Of a stretch of DNA of 64,000 nucleotides, positions 10,326 to 19,887 are shown piece by piece. The notes below the pieces were generated by a model. That model ran no database searches and had not been told where the DNA came from. It saw nothing but the letters and a program-made list of their open reading frames with translations. Source of the stretch: Bowmanella yangjiangensis (lineage in GTDB: Bacteria > Pseudomonadota > Gammaproteobacteria > Enterobacterales > Alteromonadaceae); NCBI RefSeq assembly GCF_017255015.1, contig NZ_JAFKCS010000003.1:100014-164013 (forward strand). Direction: 5' to 3'. The stretch's first letter is position 1. Every line of letters begins with the position of its first letter. Position numbers and translations under genes: made by a program.

Positions 10326-10347
10326 AAGCCGGTTTTGCCGGTTTTTT
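10326..10347. repeat. Inverted repeat with T run in the typA-glnA gap
   Basis: AAGCCGG-TTTTG-CCGGTTTTTT folds into a short hairpin with a following T tract when read on the plus strand. No plus-strand gene lies just upstream, so it may end a short transcript from the typA side or have no role. The whole 446-base gap 10230-10675 otherwise holds the glnA control sites listed separately. Confidence 0.35.
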
Positions 10348-10473
10348 CACCCAATGCCTTTTTTCAGGCGGCGGATTGTACAGTTTTCTCAAGGATTTTG
10401 CGATGACACATTGAGATTTTTCGCTAGCCAACTGGATTTGAGCTACTTTTAGGTGCATCTTGCTGGAGTGCTC

Positions 10474-10511
10474 TGCGCACATTTGGTGCGTTGCTGCACC
10501 AAATTGGTGCT
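10474..10511. promoter_or_regulatory. Tandem NtrC binding sites upstream of glnA
   Basis: Two palindromic elements stand 21 bases apart: TGCGCACATTTGGTGCG (10474-10490) and TGCACCAAATTGGTGC (10495-10510). The second matches the strong enteric NtrC enhancer form TGCACC-N5-GGTGC. They lie about 75-110 bases before the sigma-54 promoter at 10585, the usual distance for NtrC oligomer activation through DNA looping. Occupation has not been shown. Confidence 0.8.
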
Positions 10512-10584
10512 TTTGATGCGCTAAGTTGGCTCGATTTCATGGCAATATGCTTCAAAGGCTGCATAACTACTGAGGACTGCAACT

Positions 10585-10600
10585 TGGCATGAAACTGGCT
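10585..10600 (+). promoter_or_regulatory. Sigma-54 (RpoN) promoter of glnA
   Basis: TGGCATGAAACTGGCT has the invariant GG and GC doublets spaced by ten bases (consensus TGGCAC-N5-TTGCW, two mismatches). Predicted transcription start is near 10611, leaving a 65-base leader before glnA. With the NtrC sites upstream it gives nitrogen-limited expression of glutamine synthetase. Confidence 0.75.
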
Positions 10601-10675
10601 TTTGTTGCATCAACAAAGTTCGACTTATCCGCAGACTACTGAATCTGCGTTTTGAATATCAACCTGGAGGACATA

Positions 10676-12085
10676 ATGTCAGTAGAAAAGGCACTGGACC
10701 TGATCAAAGAAAGTGAAGCCAAGTTTGTTGACCTGCGTTTTACCGATACCAAAGGAAAAGAGCAGCACGTTACTATTCCTGCTGCCCTGGTGGACGAGGA
10801 GTTCTTCGAAGAAGGTAAGATGTTCGACGGCTCATCTATTGCCGGTTGGAAAGGCATTAATGACTCCGATATGGTGTTGATGCCAGATGCTGCCAGCGCA
10901 GTATTAGATCCTTTCGCTGAAGAAACACAAATCAACATCCGCTGCGACATTTATGAGCCAGCGACTATGCAAGGCTATGATCGTGACCCACGCTCTATTG
11001 CCCGTCGTGCGGAAGAATACCTGAAATCTACTGGCATCGGTGACACCGTTCTGATGGGTCCTGAGCCAGAGTTCTTCATGTTTGACGATATCCGTTTCCA
11101 CACTGACATGGCCGGTTCTTTCTATGAAATCGACTCTATGGAAGCCAAGTGGAACTCAGGTGTTGAGTTTGAAGGCGGTAACAAAGGTCACCGTCCTGGC
11201 GTGAAAGGCGGCTATTTCCCTGTTCCTCCTGTCGATTCTGCACATGATATCCGTGCAGCCATGTGTTTGGTAATGGAAGAAATGGGTCTGTCTATCGAAG
11301 CGCACCACCATGAAGTGGCAACCGCTGGTCAGAACGAAATCGCCTGTCGTTTCAATACCATGGTGTTGAAAGCTGACGAAGTGCAAATCTACAAGTACGT
11401 AGTACACAACGTTGCTGACGCATACGGCAAAACCGCTACCTTTATGCCTAAGCCACTGGTAGGTGACAATGGTTCTGGTATGCACGTACACCAGTCAATT
11501 GCTAAAGATGGCAAGAACATCTTCGCCGGCGACAAGTACGCAGGTCTGTCTGAAGAAGCGCTGTACTACATTGGCGGTATCATCAAGCACGCCCGCGCAC
11601 TGAATGCGTTCACTAACCCAACTACCAACTCTTACAAGCGTTTGGTACCAGGATATGAAGCGCCTGTTATGCTGGCTTACTCTGCACGTAACCGCAGTGC
11701 GTCTATCCGTATCCCTCACGTACCAAGCGTGAAAGGTCGTCGTATCGAAGTACGTTTCCCTGACCCGGCTGCTAACCCTTACCTGTCCTTTGCGGCTATG
11801 CTGATGGCCGGTCTGGACGGTATCAAGAACAAGATCCACCCTGGCGACGCCATGGACAAAGACTTGTACGACCTGCCGCCAGAAGAAGCGAAAGACATCC
11901 CAACCGTCGCCCACAGCCTGGAGATGGCCTTGGATGCGCTGGACGCTGACCGTGACTTCCTGAAAGAAGGCGGCGTAATGTCTGACGACATGATCGATGC
12001 GTATATCGCTATCAAGCGCTTGGAAGTGGAAAAGCTGGCCATGACCACGCACCCGGTAGAGTTCGATATGTACTACAGCGTGTAA
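10676..12085 (+). CDS. glnA: Glutamine synthetase type I
   Basis: The start at 10676 gives 469 residues, the same length as the E. coli enzyme, with a strong CTGGAGG ribosome site 6 bases upstream; an in-frame TTG 24 bases earlier is not needed. The enzyme condenses glutamate and ammonia with ATP to make glutamine in a cytoplasmic dodecamer. Visible signatures are FDGSSIAGW, the ammonia/metal region [15 protein letters not shown], and the adenylylation loop [14 protein letters not shown]-like segment ([14 protein letters not shown]), whose tyrosine is the GlnE target. Expression is expected from the RpoN/NtrC promoter, and the ntrB-ntrC pair that controls it lies just downstream. Confidence 0.98.
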   Translation: MSVEKALDLIKESEAKFVDLRFTDTKGKEQHVTIPAALVDEEFFEEGKMFDGSSIAGWKGINDSDMVLMPDAASAVLDPFAEETQINIRCDIYEPATMQGYDRDPRSIARRAEEYLKSTGIGDTVLMGPEPEFFMFDDIRFHTDMAGSFYEIDSMEAKWNSGVEFEGGNKGHRPGVKGGYFPVPPVDSAHDIRAAMCLVMEEMGLSIEAHHHEVATAGQNEIACRFNTMVLKADEVQIYKYVVHNVADAYGKTATFMPKPLVGDNGSGMHVHQSIAKDGKNIFAGDKYAGLSEEALYYIGGIIKHARALNAFTNPTTNSYKRLVPGYEAPVMLAYSARNRSASIRIPHVPSVKGRRIEVRFPDPAANPYLSFAAMLMAGLDGIKNKIHPGDAMDKDLYDLPPEEAKDIPTVAHSLEMALDALDADRDFLKEGGVMSDDMIDAYIAIKRLEVEKLAMTTHPVEFDMYYSV

Positions 12086-12102
12086 GTCTTACTTACCATA
12101 AC

Positions 12103-12130
12103 AAGCCCGCCTTTGTGCGGGCTTTTTTGT
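12103..12130 (+). terminator. Rho-independent terminator after glnA
   Basis: Stem AAGCCCGC / GCGGGCTT with a 6-base loop followed by a T run, 17 bases past the glnA stop. It separates glnA from the DUF4124 gene and ntrBC, which therefore need their own promoter or partial read-through. Confidence 0.88.
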
Positions 12131-12195
12131 TGCCGCTGCTCGGGCTAAACTGGTGAAGTATGATCTAGATGAATGGCAACTATTTTGGGGATCTG

Positions 12196-12696
12196 ATGAG
12201 ACTAAGCTGGCTATTCACCCTATTTGCCCTGTCGGCACAAAGTGCCACTTTGTATAAAGTGGTGCAAGCTGACGGTACCGTTGTGTATACCGACCGACCT
12301 GTTGCGGGTGCGGTACCTGTTGCACTGCCAAATGCCAACACCTCACAGTCCCTTGCGCCGAAGCAGGTCACCAAACCCACCGCCCCATCTAAACCGGATG
12401 TAAATTACAACATCAGTATCCTTTCCCCCGCTCATGAGGAGACCATTCGTAACAATCAGGGTGAAGTTAAGGTCAGCGCCAGCATTGAGCCAAAGGCGGT
12501 TGGTCTGTTTCAGTTGGTCTTAAACGGCCAAGTTTTGGCAACGGGGGCCTCACCGCAATTTGTTGTGCAGGGGGTGCCGCGCGGTGAACATCAACTTGAA
12601 GTTCGTTTAGTGTCGAAATCGGGCAAGATCCTTGCATCATCTCCTACCAGAGTCTTTTACCTGCACCAGGCGTCTGTCTTGAACCGGTCAGGTTAA
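12196..12696 (+). CDS. DUF4124-type secreted protein between glnA and ntrB
   Basis: A 166-residue protein starting with a signal peptide (MRLSWLFTLFALSAQSA, cleavage probably after Ala 17), then the short DUF4124 motif ATLYKVVQADGTVVYTDRP, a Pro/Thr-rich linker, and a C-terminal Ig-like beta domain (about residues 75-155). I chose 12196 because it begins exactly at the signal peptide and follows TTGGGGAT; a start at 12169 is also open. It is probably periplasmic. Genes of this kind recur at this place in Alteromonadales, but their role in nitrogen control, if any, is unknown. Confidence 0.75.
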   Translation: MRLSWLFTLFALSAQSATLYKVVQADGTVVYTDRPVAGAVPVALPNANTSQSLAPKQVTKPTAPSKPDVNYNISILSPAHEETIRNNQGEVKVSASIEPKAVGLFQLVLNGQVLATGASPQFVVQGVPRGEHQLEVRLVSKSGKILASSPTRVFYLHQASVLNRSG

Positions 12697-12755
12697 GGCA
12701 TCCAAATCACGCTGCGGCCACTAACGCATTAAAATAATGCGTGTCTTTGATGTTT

Positions 12756-12772
12756 TGCACTATATTGGTGCA
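12756..12772. promoter_or_regulatory. NtrC-type palindrome upstream of ntrB
   Basis: TGCACTATATTGGTGCA is a near-perfect NtrC palindrome 42 bases before the ntrB start. At this position in enteric bacteria NtrC represses or tunes the ntrBC promoter, so it is the likely point of autoregulation. No sigma-54 doublets are visible next to it. Confidence 0.75.
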
Positions 12773-12814
12773 TGAGCAGAACATCGGCCGACGCAGATAA
12801 AAAATGAGGTATGG

Positions 12815-13879
12815 GTGACAACAGCATTTCCAGAAGGCTTGATCAGCCAATTATCGCTGGCACTGGTGTTGCTGGATAGCGAGCTTAAAGTCAGATATGC
12901 CAATCCGGCGGCTGAATCTTTTTTAGAGCAGAGCTTAAACCAGCTACAAGGGCAAGAGCTGCGTAAGTTGTTTTTGCAATCCAGTATCGAAACACAGCGT
13001 TTGGTCAATGCCCTGCGCGACCGGGACAGCTTCTCTGACAGTGAAGTTCAGTTAATCTTTGCTGATGGACGTCATTCACTGGCGGATGTCACGGTTTCCA
13101 GTATTGAGAAGCAGGGACAACCCTTGTTGTTACTGGAAATCAAAAAAATTGATCATCTTCGCCGCATCAGTCAGGAGAATCAGCAATGGGCACAGCAGCA
13201 AGCTGCCCGGGAGCTGGTGCGTGGTCTGGCCCATGAGATTAAAAACCCACTTGGTGGACTGCGCGGTGCCGCTCAGCTGTTAGAGAAGCAGCTCGATGAT
13301 CCTGAGCTGCGGGAATTTACCGGTCTGATTATTGAGCAAGCGGACCGTTTACGAAATTTGGTGGACAGGCTGCTAGGCCCAAATAAGCCACCCAATTTCC
13401 AATGGCATAACCTGCACAAAGTGCTGGAAAAAATCCGCACCCTGTTGAGCCTTGATGAAATTGCCGATGTGCAATTGGTCAGGGATTACGACCCCAGTAT
13501 CCCCGAACTATGGATAGACGAAGAGAAGATCCAGCAAGCGGTGCTGAATATCGCCCGCAATGCAGTACAGGTGCTGGAAGGCAAAGGGGTTATTCGTTTT
13601 ATCACCCGCATAGAAAGGCAGGTGACTATCCACGGTAAACGCTATCCTCTGTGCGCACAAATTAAGATTATTGATAACGGCCCGGGTATTCCCGAACGGC
13701 TGAAAGATACCTTGTTCTACCCTATGGTGACCGGCAAGCAAGATGGTACAGGGTTGGGGTTATCTATTGCTCAGAACCTGATTGACCATCACCGCGGCAA
13801 GATTGAAGTGGAAAGCTGGCCTGGTCATACCGAATTTACTATTTATCTGCCTATTGATAAGAAGGAGCCAAACCTATGA
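12815..13879 (+). CDS. ntrB: Nitrogen regulation sensor kinase NtrB (GlnL)
   Basis: A 354-residue cytoplasmic histidine kinase: PAS sensor (about 12-110), H-box LAHEIKNPLGGLRG near residue 140 with the phosphorylated His, N-box NIARNAVQ, G1 DNGPGIP and G2 GTGLGLSIAQ. It starts with GTG at 12815 behind GAGG. Together with PII it phosphorylates or dephosphorylates NtrC according to glutamine status. It has no membrane span, as expected for NtrB. The last 4 bases overlap the ntrC start (ATGA), showing translational coupling. Confidence 0.95.
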   Translation: MTTAFPEGLISQLSLALVLLDSELKVRYANPAAESFLEQSLNQLQGQELRKLFLQSSIETQRLVNALRDRDSFSDSEVQLIFADGRHSLADVTVSSIEKQGQPLLLLEIKKIDHLRRISQENQQWAQQQAARELVRGLAHEIKNPLGGLRGAAQLLEKQLDDPELREFTGLIIEQADRLRNLVDRLLGPNKPPNFQWHNLHKVLEKIRTLLSLDEIADVQLVRDYDPSIPELWIDEEKIQQAVLNIARNAVQVLEGKGVIRFITRIERQVTIHGKRYPLCAQIKIIDNGPGIPERLKDTLFYPMVTGKQDGTGLGLSIAQNLIDHHRGKIEVESWPGHTEFTIYLPIDKKEPNL

Positions 13880-15288
13880 GCGCTGCACCGGTTTGGATTG
13901 TAGATGACGACAGTTCGATTCGTTGGGTACTACAAAAGGCCCTGCAAACCGCAGATATTCAGTGTTTCTGCTTCGACAACCCGCAAGACTTATTGCGCCA
14001 GCTTGAAGCCGGACAACAGCCAGAAGTGATCGTATCAGACATCCGCATGCCGCAGATGGACGGTATGCAGTTGCTTGAAGAAGTACATCGCCAGTTCGCC
14101 AATCTGCCGGTCATTATCATGACCGCCCATTCGGATTTGGACAGCGCGGTTAATGCTTATCAGGGCGGCGCCTTTGAATATCTGCCCAAGCCTTTTGATA
14201 TTGATGAGGCGGTGAATCTGGTTAAGCGCGCTTTGGCGCACTCCAGAGAACAGCTGCGGTTGCAGCAACGACAAGCGCCACGACTGGAAACCGAGATTAT
14301 CGGTGAAGCTCCGGCCATGCAGGAAGTGTTCAGGGCCATAGGGCGCTTGTCCCGCTCCAGTATCAGTGTGCTGATTAACGGTGAATCTGGAACGGGGAAA
14401 GAACTGGTTGCCAAGGCTTTGCATCGCCACAGCCCTAGGGCCAAGGCGCCATTTATCGCGCTGAATATGGCAGCCATTCCCACCGATTTGATTGAATCAG
14501 AACTCTTTGGTCATGAGAAGGGGGCCTTTACTGGTGCACAAAATGCCAGACAAGGGCGTTTTGAGCAGGCAGACGGTGGTACGCTGTTTTTAGACGAGAT
14601 TGGCGATATGCCGCTGGACGTGCAAACCCGCTTGCTGAGGGTATTGGCTGACGGGCAGTTCTACCGGGTGGGCGGACATAATCCGGTGTCGGTGGACGTG
14701 CGCATCATTGCCGCGACTCACCAGAATCTGGAACAGCGCGTTGCTCAGGGTAAGTTTAGGGAAGATTTGTTCCACCGCCTGAACGTAATACGTATCCATA
14801 TACCCAGGTTAGCTGAGCGGCGAGAAGATATTGCCCCCTTGGCTGAGCATTTTTTGCTTAAGGCCGCCAAAGAACTGGAAGTAGAGGCTAAAACCCTCGG
14901 CAAGGATACCGCTAAGATCCTGGCCAACTTGCCCTGGCCGGGGAATGTGCGACAACTTGAAAACTTATGTCGTTGGCTAACGGTGATGGCCAGCGGTAAG
15001 GAAGTGATCCCCGCCGATTTGCCGCCGGAGCTGCATCAGCAGCCGTTAATCGCCGAAGCCAGTGTTTCTGCCAACGGTGACTGGCAAAGTTTGCTGGCAT
15101 CCTGGGCCGACAAACAGTTGCAATCGGGGCAACAGAATATTCTCAATGATGCCGCTGTCAGCTTTGAACGGATTTTGCTGGAAAGAGCCTTGCATTACAC
15201 CCATGGCCACAAACAGGAAGCGGCACGTAAATTGGGATGGGGACGTAATACCTTAACCCGCAAACTTAAAGAGCTGGGTATCGACTAG
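13876..15288 (+). CDS. ntrC: Nitrogen regulation response regulator NtrC (GlnG)
   Basis: A 470-residue sigma-54 activator with receiver domain (acid pocket D10-D12, phosphorylated D55 in VSDIRMP), AAA+ domain (Walker A GESGTGKE near 168-175, sigma-54 contact loop GAFTGA) and a C-terminal Fis-type helix-turn-helix ([23 protein letters not shown] region). It would bind the palindromes before glnA and ntrB, and perhaps the identical core in front of intI at 29958. All key residues are present. Confidence 0.96.
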   Translation: MSAAPVWIVDDDSSIRWVLQKALQTADIQCFCFDNPQDLLRQLEAGQQPEVIVSDIRMPQMDGMQLLEEVHRQFANLPVIIMTAHSDLDSAVNAYQGGAFEYLPKPFDIDEAVNLVKRALAHSREQLRLQQRQAPRLETEIIGEAPAMQEVFRAIGRLSRSSISVLINGESGTGKELVAKALHRHSPRAKAPFIALNMAAIPTDLIESELFGHEKGAFTGAQNARQGRFEQADGGTLFLDEIGDMPLDVQTRLLRVLADGQFYRVGGHNPVSVDVRIIAATHQNLEQRVAQGKFREDLFHRLNVIRIHIPRLAERREDIAPLAEHFLLKAAKELEVEAKTLGKDTAKILANLPWPGNVRQLENLCRWLTVMASGKEVIPADLPPELHQQPLIAEASVSANGDWQSLLASWADKQLQSGQQNILNDAAVSFERILLERALHYTHGHKQEAARKLGWGRNTLTRKLKELGID

Positions 15289-15298
15289 TCAAAGTAAC

Positions 15299-15322
15299 GC
15301 GGCCTGCTATTCAGGCCGCTTT
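15299..15322. terminator. Hairpin between ntrC and roxA
   Basis: Stem GCGGCCTG / CAGGCCGC with a 5-base loop lies in the 44-base gap between two convergent genes. The T run is short (TTTAG), so it is a moderate terminator candidate for ntrC. Confidence 0.6.
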
Positions 15323-15332
15323 AGTCAGGGGG

Positions 15333-16469
15333 TTAATCCTCAATGGGTTCCCAAACGCCAGCATTGATCAGCGGCAAAATGGCCTGGCATAACTGCATTA
15401 AGGTTTCGCCTGTCATCGATGAGGGTTTTACCCAACTGGCATGAGCCAGCATGGGCTCAAGATGGGGCAGCAGGTTCTTATTCAGTTGGATATTCAGCTC
15501 GCCAAGGTGTAACTGAACCTGCGGGCTGTCACTTTCTAACCATATTCCTTTGAAGTCCAATCGACGCTGCAAGGCGTTGCCGTTTTGCAGGTACTCAAAT
15601 ACCTCGTCCAGTGCGACTTCGGCATCCTCAATAGATTCTTCTTGCGGCCCGCGGCTTAGAAAGCTGCCAAGCCATTGGGTAAATGCTGGCCCTTGCAAAC
15701 TGGCTTGCAGCAACTCTTGGATTCTCTCCACTTCGCTGCCAAGCACTTCGCCACTAAGCGGTCGCGACTTCAGGTCTGGATCTTGGTAGCGCTGAGTAAG
15801 CCCTTCCTGCTGTAGGGCAAAGTCGGCCAGTGATGATAGCAAGTCCTGCTGATTGGGAGCGCGAAAGCCAACGGAATAGTTCAGGCTTGGCTCTATCGCC
15901 TCGCCACAGTGCGGAAAACCGGGAGGAATATACAGAATGTCGCCGGGCTCCAATATTGCATCAATAATAGGTTCGAAGGGTTCTACCTGACCAAGCATGG
16001 GATGCGGACGGTGTTCTGCGTACTGACCTTTGTTGCCCACCTGCCAGTGACGACGCCCCTTACCCTGGATAATAAACACATCATATTGATCCAGATGCGG
16101 GCCAACCCCGGCACCGGGTACTGAGTAGCTCACCATCAGGTCGTCTATGCGCCAGCGTGGAATAAAATTAAAGGCATTTAGCAGTTCGGTGGCTTCGTCC
16201 AGATATAGGTCAACACCCTGCACCAGTAGGCTCCATTGACCATGACAATGAGGGGCAAAGTCGTCAAACGGACCCTGCGCAACCTGCCAGTTGTTGCCGT
16301 TTCTGGATACGATGCGGGCATCTATGTCGGGCTCCTGAGCCAGCCCCGCCAAGTCATGCTCATCAAGCAAATCAACAAAACCGGGGAAACCGCCACGAAT
16401 CAGCAGCGGCTGTTTTTGCCAATGTTGTTGTAAGAACTGTTGTGGATTAAATGCGTTAAGTTGGTACAT
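15333..16469 (-). CDS. roxA: Ribosomal protein uL16 arginine hydroxylase RoxA (YcfD)
   Basis: A cupin/JmjC-type 2-oxoglutarate- and Fe(II)-dependent oxygenase of 378 residues. The Fe triad is visible as H-L-D in GVGPHLDQYDVFIIQG and the distal His in YIPPGFPHCGEA; RIDDLMVSYSVPG is also typical of YcfD, which hydroxylates an arginine of ribosomal protein uL16. The start at 16469 (MYQLN) lines up with the E. coli N terminus; a GTG 12 bases earlier is possible. It stands alone, convergent with ntrC. Confidence 0.92.
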   Translation of the reverse strand: MYQLNAFNPQQFLQQHWQKQPLLIRGGFPGFVDLLDEHDLAGLAQEPDIDARIVSRNGNNWQVAQGPFDDFAPHCHGQWSLLVQGVDLYLDEATELLNAFNFIPRWRIDDLMVSYSVPGAGVGPHLDQYDVFIIQGKGRRHWQVGNKGQYAEHRPHPMLGQVEPFEPIIDAILEPGDILYIPPGFPHCGEAIEPSLNYSVGFRAPNQQDLLSSLADFALQQEGLTQRYQDPDLKSRPLSGEVLGSEVERIQELLQASLQGPAFTQWLGSFLSRGPQEESIEDAEVALDEVFEYLQNGNALQRRLDFKGIWLESDSPQVQLHLGELNIQLNKNLLPHLEPMLAHASWVKPSSMTGETLMQLCQAILPLINAGVWEPIED

Positions 16470-16522
16470 AAATCTCTGCACTATGAGCGGTTGGGCAAGT
16501 GAATGGCGCCACTATACCTCTT

Positions 16523-17440
16523 TTAGTTGGCCAGGTTTGTGAAACCTTGCTGTTGCCATTGTGCTAGCAGAAATTGCCACACAGCTTGTGCGGCTTTGCT
16601 GCGTTGGCCCAGGCAAAGCAAATGGATCGGGCTGCTGTCGGGGTGTTGCCAGTCAGTTAACACCGGCACGAGTTTCCCTTCCCGGCATTCTGTGGCAATA
16701 AACATGGGGTCAACCATCACAATGCCCAGGCCGGCACAAGCCATATCCACCAGTACCCGGCTGTTGTCTGTTTGTATGGCGGGTTTCACCTCTATGGTTT
16801 CGGTATGGCCTGTTGGGTGCTGAAACGGCCAGAAGTTAAAACGGTAGGTGCTGCCCGCGAATACCAGGCATTCATGCTGTTCCAGTTCTGCCGGGCTTAA
16901 AGGTGTGCCGTGCATGGCGAGGTAGTCTGGCGACGCAAACCATCCCCAGCGTTTGGTGCCTATCTTGCGGGCTATCAGTGAAGAATCTGGCAGTTGACCT
17001 ATGCGTATGGCGATATCGACTTTTTGTTCAAGCAAGTCGACGGTACGGTCATCCAGACTCAGTTCCAATTCAATCTCTGGGTAGGTCTGCCGCAGCGCAG
17101 CGAGCAAGGGCACCAGAAAACGCTGTCCCATCAAAACACTGGCACTGATCTTCACTTTACCTTTGGGTGAATCCAGTGCTTCTTCCTTCAAGCTGTGCAG
17201 GTTATTAAGCACAGCATGCAACTCACCAGTGCCGCTTAGCAGATTACGGCCGATGTCGGTCAGGTGCAGATGCCGGGTAGAGCGTTTTAGTAAAGGCTGA
17301 CCAACAAATTCCTCTAATTGACGAATCTTCTTACTTACCGATGAGCGTGGCAGGTTCAGTTCATTTGCCGCCGCCTGAAAACTGCCGTGCTCAGCTACCA
17401 GATGAAATACATGCAATAGCGGCAAATTTAGGTAAGACAT
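16523..17440 (-). CDS. LysR-family transcriptional regulator
   Basis: A 305-residue regulator with an N-terminal winged helix-turn-helix (residues 4-62, including GSFQAAANELNLPRSSVSKKIRQLEE) and a periplasmic-binding-protein-like effector domain after residue 90. It is divergent from a short-chain dehydrogenase with 115 bases between them, the usual arrangement for a LysR protein controlling its neighbour. The effector is unknown. Confidence 0.88.
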   Translation of the reverse strand: MSYLNLPLLHVFHLVAEHGSFQAAANELNLPRSSVSKKIRQLEEFVGQPLLKRSTRHLHLTDIGRNLLSGTGELHAVLNNLHSLKEEALDSPKGKVKISASVLMGQRFLVPLLAALRQTYPEIELELSLDDRTVDLLEQKVDIAIRIGQLPDSSLIARKIGTKRWGWFASPDYLAMHGTPLSPAELEQHECLVFAGSTYRFNFWPFQHPTGHTETIEVKPAIQTDNSRVLVDMACAGLGIVMVDPMFIATECREGKLVPVLTDWQHPDSSPIHLLCLGQRSKAAQAVWQFLLAQWQQQGFTNLAN

Positions 17441-17555
17441 AATTTAATTGTTTCTACTTTGGTATCATTCTGTGTCCATATTGGTGCCTTATTGGCGTCA
17501 AAGCAAGTTGGTAATCTAGCTAGCCTTGAATTACCCCATCGCAAAGGAATCACTA

Positions 17556-18284
17556 ATGAGCACTAAGACCATATTAATTACTGGCGGCACCGCTGGCATC
17601 GGACGGGCGCTGGCAAAACACCTGCTGGCGCAGGGTAACCGGGTGATTATCACTGGCCGCAACCGTTCCAGAATTGATGAAGCTTGCTCTGCCCTTGGGT
17701 GTACAGGCTATGCAGCAGACAGTGCTGATATTGCGCAACTGCAGGCCCTGGCATACGGCTTGCACAAAGAGGGCGTGAAGCTGGACGGTTTGGTGTTAAA
17801 CGCCGGTGTGTTCTACCCGCAAAGCCTGCTCAATAGCTCGGCAGAGGACTTTGACCTGAGCATGGCGATAAACACCAGGGGGCCATTTATCACCTTACAG
17901 CAATTGCAGCCGCTACTGAATAACCCATCCAGTGTGGTGTTTGTCTCGAGCGTCGCGGTCACCCGAGCGTTCGCTGGGGCGGCAGTGTATTCCGCCAGTA
18001 AAGCCGCCTTTGAGGCTATTACCAGAGTGGCCAACCTTGAGCTGGCCCCTTTGGGCATTCGCATTAACTCGGTACGCCCTGGCGTTACGGCAACCGAGAT
18101 TCAGGGCAAAGCTGGGATGACAGAAGAACAGCAAAGTGCATTCTTCGCTACCTTGGAAAGCACCCCTTTAGGCCGTGTTCTGACCCCGGCAGATCAGATT
18201 GGCGCCATTGAATTCCTGCTTTCAGAGCATTCACTAGCCATGCGAAATGCTGTACTTGAGGTGGACGGCGGCTACTTACTGTAA
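17556..18284 (+). CDS. Short-chain dehydrogenase/reductase (SDR)
   Basis: A 242-residue Rossmann oxidoreductase with cofactor loop TGGTAGIGRA (residues 8-17), NAG motif (LVLNAG), catalytic Ser in FVSSVAV, and YSASK supplying Tyr and Lys. A basic residue pair after the loop (GRNRSR) suggests NADP preference. I chose 17556, behind AAAGGAAT; an earlier in-frame ATG at 17526 lacks a ribosome site. It is probably controlled by the divergent LysR protein. Substrate unknown. Confidence 0.88.
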   Translation: MSTKTILITGGTAGIGRALAKHLLAQGNRVIITGRNRSRIDEACSALGCTGYAADSADIAQLQALAYGLHKEGVKLDGLVLNAGVFYPQSLLNSSAEDFDLSMAINTRGPFITLQQLQPLLNNPSSVVFVSSVAVTRAFAGAAVYSASKAAFEAITRVANLELAPLGIRINSVRPGVTATEIQGKAGMTEEQQSAFFATLESTPLGRVLTPADQIGAIEFLLSEHSLAMRNAVLEVDGGYLL

Positions 18285-18327
18285 GGCAAATGCCTAACCC
18301 TGTGCAGCCAGCACAGGGCCTAAAGAC

Positions 18328-19053
18328 TCAATAACTTTTGGCAGGCTTTTGGATACCCAATCGGCGAATGCGTTTAACGTTGCAGTTGACCAGATGCCTG
18401 AGCATATAGCGGTACAGCAGCTTTTTCAGGCCGCGTAAGTTACTGCCATACTTGGCATAAAATTCATCCGGCTGGGTGAACAGGCCGAAGTCGTCGGCAA
18501 TGCCTTCGGCCTGAATATAGGTATTACCGCCGTTAAATTCATTTTGTGGTTTTTGCAGGCAAGTCACAGCTATGCCATAGCCGCTAAAACCTCCGCAGTC
18601 ACCATAGGCCTGCTGAACCTGGCGTAAAAACGGCTGGTCGATAATAAAGCCTTCAATATCCAGCCACTTGTCGGCCAGTTGCACTTCTACCCAGCTGTGC
18701 AAAATGCGTTTGGGCGCTAGCGGCATTAAATAGGCCGGAATCGCCCCACGTTGCAGCGCATTAAAAATACTAAAGCCATGCAGACGGCAAGGAATGCCAA
18801 GAGCCCTGAGCAGCGCCATAAATAGGGTGCTCTTGGTATTGCACTGGCCGTAACCGTCTGCCAGCACCTGGCTGGCGGGAATACTGTCATCGGCGTTATA
18901 GCCAAACAGGATGTCGTCACGTACAAAGTTGTACACGGCGGCGATTGTGTCCTGAGTGGGCAGGACACGCCAGTGTTTGTCGGATATCAGTTGTTGAATA
19001 CTGTTGTGGCTGAAATCGAGCAGGCTGGTTTCCTGCAAATAGGCTGTGGTCAT
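18328..19053 (-). CDS. Transglutaminase-like cysteine protease-fold protein
   Basis: A 241-residue protein with a transglutaminase-like catalytic triad: Cys in GYGQCNTKSTLFMALLRALG (about residue 71), His in ILHSWVEV and Asp in WLDIEGF. No signal peptide, so it is probably cytoplasmic. The reaction could be amide hydrolysis or cross-linking; the family includes many uncharacterised members. It lies 66 bases downstream of an AraC-type regulator on the same strand, which may control it. Confidence 0.78.
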   Translation of the reverse strand: MTTAYLQETSLLDFSHNSIQQLISDKHWRVLPTQDTIAAVYNFVRDDILFGYNADDSIPASQVLADGYGQCNTKSTLFMALLRALGIPCRLHGFSIFNALQRGAIPAYLMPLAPKRILHSWVEVQLADKWLDIEGFIIDQPFLRQVQQAYGDCGGFSGYGIAVTCLQKPQNEFNGGNTYIQAEGIADDFGLFTQPDEFYAKYGSNLRGLKKLLYRYMLRHLVNCNVKRIRRLGIQKPAKSY

Positions 19054-19119
19054 TTGCGCCTCCTTGTTGAATTGAAGGCAGAATAGCCCCTATATCGGCG
19101 TATAAATTGAATAAACTGG

Positions 19120-19839
19120 CTAACCTTGCTTTTGAAAGCTCTGCAGTAATTGTTTGCTGGTCATGCCAAAAGTAGCCTTAACAGTACGACTTAAATGGGC
19201 ACTGTCGCTAAAACCCGCTAGATGGGCTGCTTGGGTAGACGACATTCCTTTCCGAATCGCTTGCATGGCACAAATCAGCCGTCGCCACAGCAGGTAGGGC
19301 CGCCAGGCCATGCCCAATTCGGCTTTTACCAGGTGTAAAAAACGGCTTTCAGACAGTGCCAGCCAATCAGCTACCTGACTGGCGCGCCATTGCTCCGGTT
19401 TTAAGCATTCACTACCAAAGCAAGCGTCCAGCTTGGCCAATAATTTTTGTAACCTTGGATCCTGGCAAAGATAGGGGTTGTATTGCAAAGCCTCTGTTAG
19501 TTTTGGGTAAACATGTAGTTGCTGCAATAGAGTTAGCCAATTGCTTGCATCAATTATCGGCGGGATCGTTGGGGGAAGCTGGCTGATCGCTTCACCCAGC
19601 AGACTTTGGGGCTCTGCCAAAATCACCCAGCCATTTGGCATGACCAACTTATGGGGTATGTTGGGGGCAATCACCGCCCCGGCAGATAAAGGCTGACCAT
19701 CAAGCAAACTGGCTTCACTGGGCAGACAGAGTTGCCATAACGGGTGATGGTGGATGATGGCATCAATCGCCTGACCGTAAGCCACCACCATACCAGGGGC
19801 AAACTGCACCATGCTTTGCGGCTTCTCTGTAAGTAACAT
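19120..19839 (-). CDS. AraC-family transcriptional regulator
   Basis: A 239-residue regulator with a cupin-like N-terminal sensing region (about 10-90, with HHHPLWQLCLP) and two C-terminal helix-turn-helix units (about 150-235), the second holding the conserved FSDSAHLSRTVKATFGMTSKQ pattern of AraC proteins. It is probably a local regulator of the transglutaminase-like gene downstream, but no operator could be recognised. Confidence 0.85.
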   Translation of the reverse strand: MLLTEKPQSMVQFAPGMVVAYGQAIDAIIHHHPLWQLCLPSEASLLDGQPLSAGAVIAPNIPHKLVMPNGWVILAEPQSLLGEAISQLPPTIPPIIDASNWLTLLQQLHVYPKLTEALQYNPYLCQDPRLQKLLAKLDACFGSECLKPEQWRASQVADWLALSESRFLHLVKAELGMAWRPYLLWRRLICAMQAIRKGMSSTQAAHLAGFSDSAHLSRTVKATFGMTSKQLLQSFQKQG

Positions 19840-19887
19840 AAACCCCTGGGGCGGATGAGGATAAGCTAGGTATGCTTAATGACTTTA

